A DNA stretch of 7,768 nucleotides from Mariprofundaceae bacterium. GTDB taxonomy: Bacteria > Pseudomonadota > Zetaproteobacteria > Mariprofundales > J009. Under the pieces are notes generated by a model. That model was not told the DNA's origin, did not search any database, and saw nothing but the letters and a program-made list of their open reading frames with translations. Made by a program: the position numbers and the translations under genes. The stretch is from contig WFMN01000175.1 of NCBI GenBank assembly GCA_015489095.1, positions 1 through 7,768 on the forward strand, in the 5' to 3' direction. Positions 5,556 to 7,768 of the stretch are shown here, piece after piece. Numbering within the stretch: position 1 is the first letter of the stretch; each line of letters opens with the position of its first letter.

Positions 5556-7401
5556 CGCGAGGATAACATCGCGGCTCCACGGGCGGATCGCTGTTGCGTT
5601 ATGCTCCACCCTGCTGCTTTTTCTCGCGCTGAATGGTGGTATCCGATGGCTGAAGGCGCCGGTTTCCGATGCGCACATCCGCACCGTGCGGCAGTTGGAG
5701 TGCGCCTTTGACAGCGGTCGGAAGCAGGTGCGCGTGTGGCACCAATGCCGCCTCCCCCATAACTGGGATCGCTACAAGCCGGAATATGCTGGGGATGTTT
5801 TGTACCGGTTTCGTATGCCTCGCGCAACCCACGCGGGGGCTCCTCCGGCGTTATGGATGGTTGTCAGTATGAATGCGAGTGTGGCGGTGAATGGGCGTTT
5901 CCTAGGCAACGGCGGCAGCATGGAAGAGCCGGTGGCGAGGCACTGGAACCAGTACCTACTGTTTACGCTTCCCAACTCCATGCTGAATCTGGATCGCAAC
6001 GAGGTTGTCATACGGGTGCATGGATACGCCAACAACAGCAGCGGGCTGTTGCGGCTCTATGTCGGCGCCGCGTCGCTGCTGAAGAAGGCACACCAGATGT
6101 TGATGTTTCGATCCAACCTGATGACCTATGGCGCGTTGATCGTCACCCTGCTGATCGGTCTGCTCGCCGCTGTCGCCGCTCTGGTGGGGCGCAGCCCCAC
6201 CGTGGCCTATTTCTCCCTCGGCTGCCTGATTAGCACCATCTATCTGCTCGATACGATGATGGTCAATATCCCCTTTTCTAGGGATGTGTGGGAGCGATGC
6301 GTGCACATCTCGATCGTCTGCTCCGAGGTCTTTTTCGTCCTGTTTGCCTTTCGCGTGTTGGATTACAACAACCGGCGGCTCACGGTCGGCATGCTCGTCT
6401 ATGGTGTTCTCGGCACACTGGCCATCGTGATCACTTCAGGTGCGGATTTGTTGCCCGTGGCCGCCATATGGGAGGGGCTGAGTCTGATTATGGTGGCGGG
6501 CGCCACGGTTGGCTGTTTCTGGCTGTGGTGTGGCGAGGGCACCCGGATCGCGCTCTATGTCGCGTTGGCGCTGTTTGCGGTGCTTGCCTCCTTTGCGCAC
6601 GACTGGGTTCCATGGGTGTTGGGGCGGGGGGTCGAGCCGCCGTTCACCTTTTATCTGGGGCCGGCGGGGTTTATTGTCGTGATGGCGACAATGCTGACAT
6701 CCAAGTTGATAGCCGACTACCATCAGGAGGTGCGGATTTCGCTATCCCTTCGAGAACAGATGCGGGCGCGGGATCTGGATATTCAGCGCAAGGAAGCCTC
6801 CATCGCGCAGTTGTCGCAGGAGCAGGCGGTGCGTGACGAACGGGATCGTATCCTCCGTGAACTGCATGATGGTGTTGGTGGTATGCTGAGCAGTGCGCTG
6901 ACCGTCGTTGAACCAAGCTCCCCTTTCAGGGCGCGTTTGCAGCGGATCATCGACGAGTTGCGCCTTGTGATGGGGGCGATAGATGAAGATGCGGATATCG
7001 CCTCGCTGCTGGGAACCCTGCGCCCTAGGCTGGAGGCTGATGTTGCGGCCTCCGGCAGTGTGCTGAAATGGGAGGTTGAAGATGTGCCAGCGCAGGTGCC
7101 GGACAATACGCACACCGGCATGCAACTGGTACGCATTGTCCAAGAATGTGTCCATAACAGCCTGCGACATGGCCGGGCGCGGGAGATTGTGCTCCGTATG
7201 GATCGGGAACGGTTGGTGATCGCCGACGACGGCACCGGTTTTGATACGCGACGGCCTACATCGGGGCGGGGGCTGAACAACCTGCGTTGGCGTGCCGAAA
7301 AGTTGGGCGCCAAGATTGCGATCTCCTCAGGCGCGTCAGGCACCGAGGTATGCCTCTTTTGGGAGGATATGCCGGGGGGTGGCGGGCTGGACGGTCGTTA
7401 G
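5551..7401 (+). CDS. Sensor histidine kinase: periplasmic beta-sandwich sensor, 7 TM helices, NarX-type kinase core
   Basis: Membrane sensor kinase for the preceding regulator. The first ordinary start is GTG 5686 (571 residues), but the same frame is open back to 5536. It encodes a basic then hydrophobic segment, RLHGRIAVALCSTLLLFLAL, that fits an N-terminal membrane anchor for the periplasmic domain. I place the start provisionally at ATT 5551, which overlaps the regulator's stop and has GGGA 8 bases upstream; ATA 5563 or CTG 5611 are alternatives. Numbering from GTG 5686: residues 1-140 form a predicted beta-sandwich (LPHNW, VNGRFLGNGG, ARHWNQYLLFTLP) resembling the jelly-roll sensors of 7TMR-DISM proteins. 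Seven helices lie near 147-168, 172-193, 206-224, 232-252, 265-283, 288-305 and 320-343. A coiled coil leads to the HisKA_3 H-box RILRELHDGVGG (H394). The ATPase has N491 in QECVHNSLRHG, the G1 box DDGTGFD (D515) and GRGLNNLRWRAEKLGA. The ligand is unknown. Confidence 0.88.
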   Translation: MDARITSRLHGRIAVALCSTLLLFLALNGGIRWLKAPVSDAHIRTVRQLECAFDSGRKQVRVWHQCRLPHNWDRYKPEYAGDVLYRFRMPRATHAGAPPALWMVVSMNASVAVNGRFLGNGGSMEEPVARHWNQYLLFTLPNSMLNLDRNEVVIRVHGYANNSSGLLRLYVGAASLLKKAHQMLMFRSNLMTYGALIVTLLIGLLAAVAALVGRSPTVAYFSLGCLISTIYLLDTMMVNIPFSRDVWERCVHISIVCSEVFFVLFAFRVLDYNNRRLTVGMLVYGVLGTLAIVITSGADLLPVAAIWEGLSLIMVAGATVGCFWLWCGEGTRIALYVALALFAVLASFAHDWVPWVLGRGVEPPFTFYLGPAGFIVVMATMLTSKLIADYHQEVRISLSLREQMRARDLDIQRKEASIAQLSQEQAVRDERDRILRELHDGVGGMLSSALTVVEPSSPFRARLQRIIDELRLVMGAIDEDADIASLLGTLRPRLEADVAASGSVLKWEVEDVPAQVPDNTHTGMQLVRIVQECVHNSLRHGRAREIVLRMDRERLVIADDGTGFDTRRPTSGRGLNNLRWRAEKLGAKIAISSGASGTEVCLFWEDMPGGGGLDGR

Positions 7402-7768
7402 ATCTCCCAGCGGCAGTTGGCCTCGGATGCGGGGGCGCCGAGGTGGAACCCTTGGGCATACGGAATGCCCATCGCGGTGATCTCCGCCATGATCTCCTCG
7501 CTTTCGACATATTCGGCGATGGTGGGCATGCCCAACTGTTGGCACATGGTGGCGAGGTTCTGCACCAGCACCTTGTCCACCTGCGACTGGACGATTGTCC
7601 GTACAAACTCGCCGTCGATCTTGATGAAGTCGAAACGCAGCTCGCGCAGGTAGTGGAACGCATTGAATCCGCTTCCAAAATCGTCAAGCGCCACCTTGAA
7701 GCCGCGGTTGCGCAGGTTGGCGAGAAAGAGGCGCATCGCCGCCATGTTGCCCACCACCGCCTGTTCGC
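7398..7768 (-). CDS. EAL-domain protein, C-terminal part (5' truncated by window)
   Basis: Minus-strand frame open to the window edge and ending in TAA at 7398-7400. It encodes about 122 residues forming the second half of an EAL domain, which hydrolyses cyclic di-GMP to pGpG. Visible catalytic and metal-site motifs are intact: a Glu at the very edge in EQAVVGN (the family's TE position), the double Asp in ALDDFGSG, Lys in FIKIDGEFV, Glu in IAEYVES and Gln in YAQGFHLGAP. The visible half therefore looks catalytically competent. The EAL motif itself and any GGDEF, PAS or membrane sensor region lie beyond the window. The gene is convergent with the histidine kinase and overlaps its stop codon by 4 bases. 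No functional link to the kinase is shown by the sequence. Confidence 0.92.
   Translation of the reverse strand, partial: EQAVVGNMAAMRLFLANLRNRGFKVALDDFGSGFNAFHYLRELRFDFIKIDGEFVRTIVQSQVDKVLVQNLATMCQQLGMPTIAEYVESEEIMAEITAMGIPYAQGFHLGAPASEANCRWEI

Noticed and set aside
7256..7687. Minus-strand 143-codon open frame overlapping the EAL gene and the kinase end
   Set aside because: It is another frame of the EAL region, Ser/Arg/Pro-rich with no domain match; the 7398-7768 frame carries all EAL motifs.
1..7768. CRISPR array, tRNA or rRNA gene, riboswitch
   Set aside because: No regularly spaced repeats beyond the two REPIN copies, and no clover-leaf, rRNA-like or recognisable riboswitch sequence was seen; the only non-coding stretches are 76-260 and 4797-4898.

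Overview
The window is GC-rich, densely coded bacterial DNA from a Gram-negative organism. Predicted Sec signal peptides, a predicted outer-membrane beta-barrel, a LolA-like periplasmic protein and an RND inner-membrane exporter all point to a two-membrane envelope. REP-type repeats with a GTAG head favour a proteobacterium, most likely a gammaproteobacterium or relative. The genus cannot be named from this sequence.

Layout: positions 1-75 hold the last 24 codons of a CDGSH iron-sulfur protein. From 76 to about 436 lies repeat-rich DNA: two 68-base copies (91% identical) of an inverted pair of REP sequences, a REPIN-like unit. The first copy follows the CDGSH stop codon. The second lies inside the 5' end of the next gene, in a 132-bp in-frame segment flanked by near-identical 20-base direct repeats. 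Then come three tightly packed + strand genes (261-4796): a LolA-like 'outer membrane lipoprotein-sorting' protein, a 760-residue RND/MMPL exporter and a predicted outer-membrane barrel. They read as one operon with gaps of 10 and 2 bases, and as an envelope-spanning path for a hydrophobic or lipid-like molecule whose identity is unknown.

After a 102-base gap comes a two-component system: a NarL/LuxR-type response regulator (4899-5555), then a histidine kinase with a periplasmic beta-sandwich-like sensor, seven membrane helices and a NarX-type kinase core (to 7401). The kinase frame encodes a clear N-terminal membrane segment upstream of its first ordinary start codon, so its start is probably a rare codon (ATT at 5551 proposed) or has been lost. 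Convergent with it, and sharing 4 bases at the stop codons, is the C-terminal part of an EAL-domain (c-di-GMP phosphodiesterase) protein that runs off the right edge.

Most unusual are the REPIN-containing insertion within a signal-peptide coding region and the missing canonical start of the histidine kinase. The three-gene exporter operon has no obvious membrane-fusion partner, and its substrate is worth identifying.
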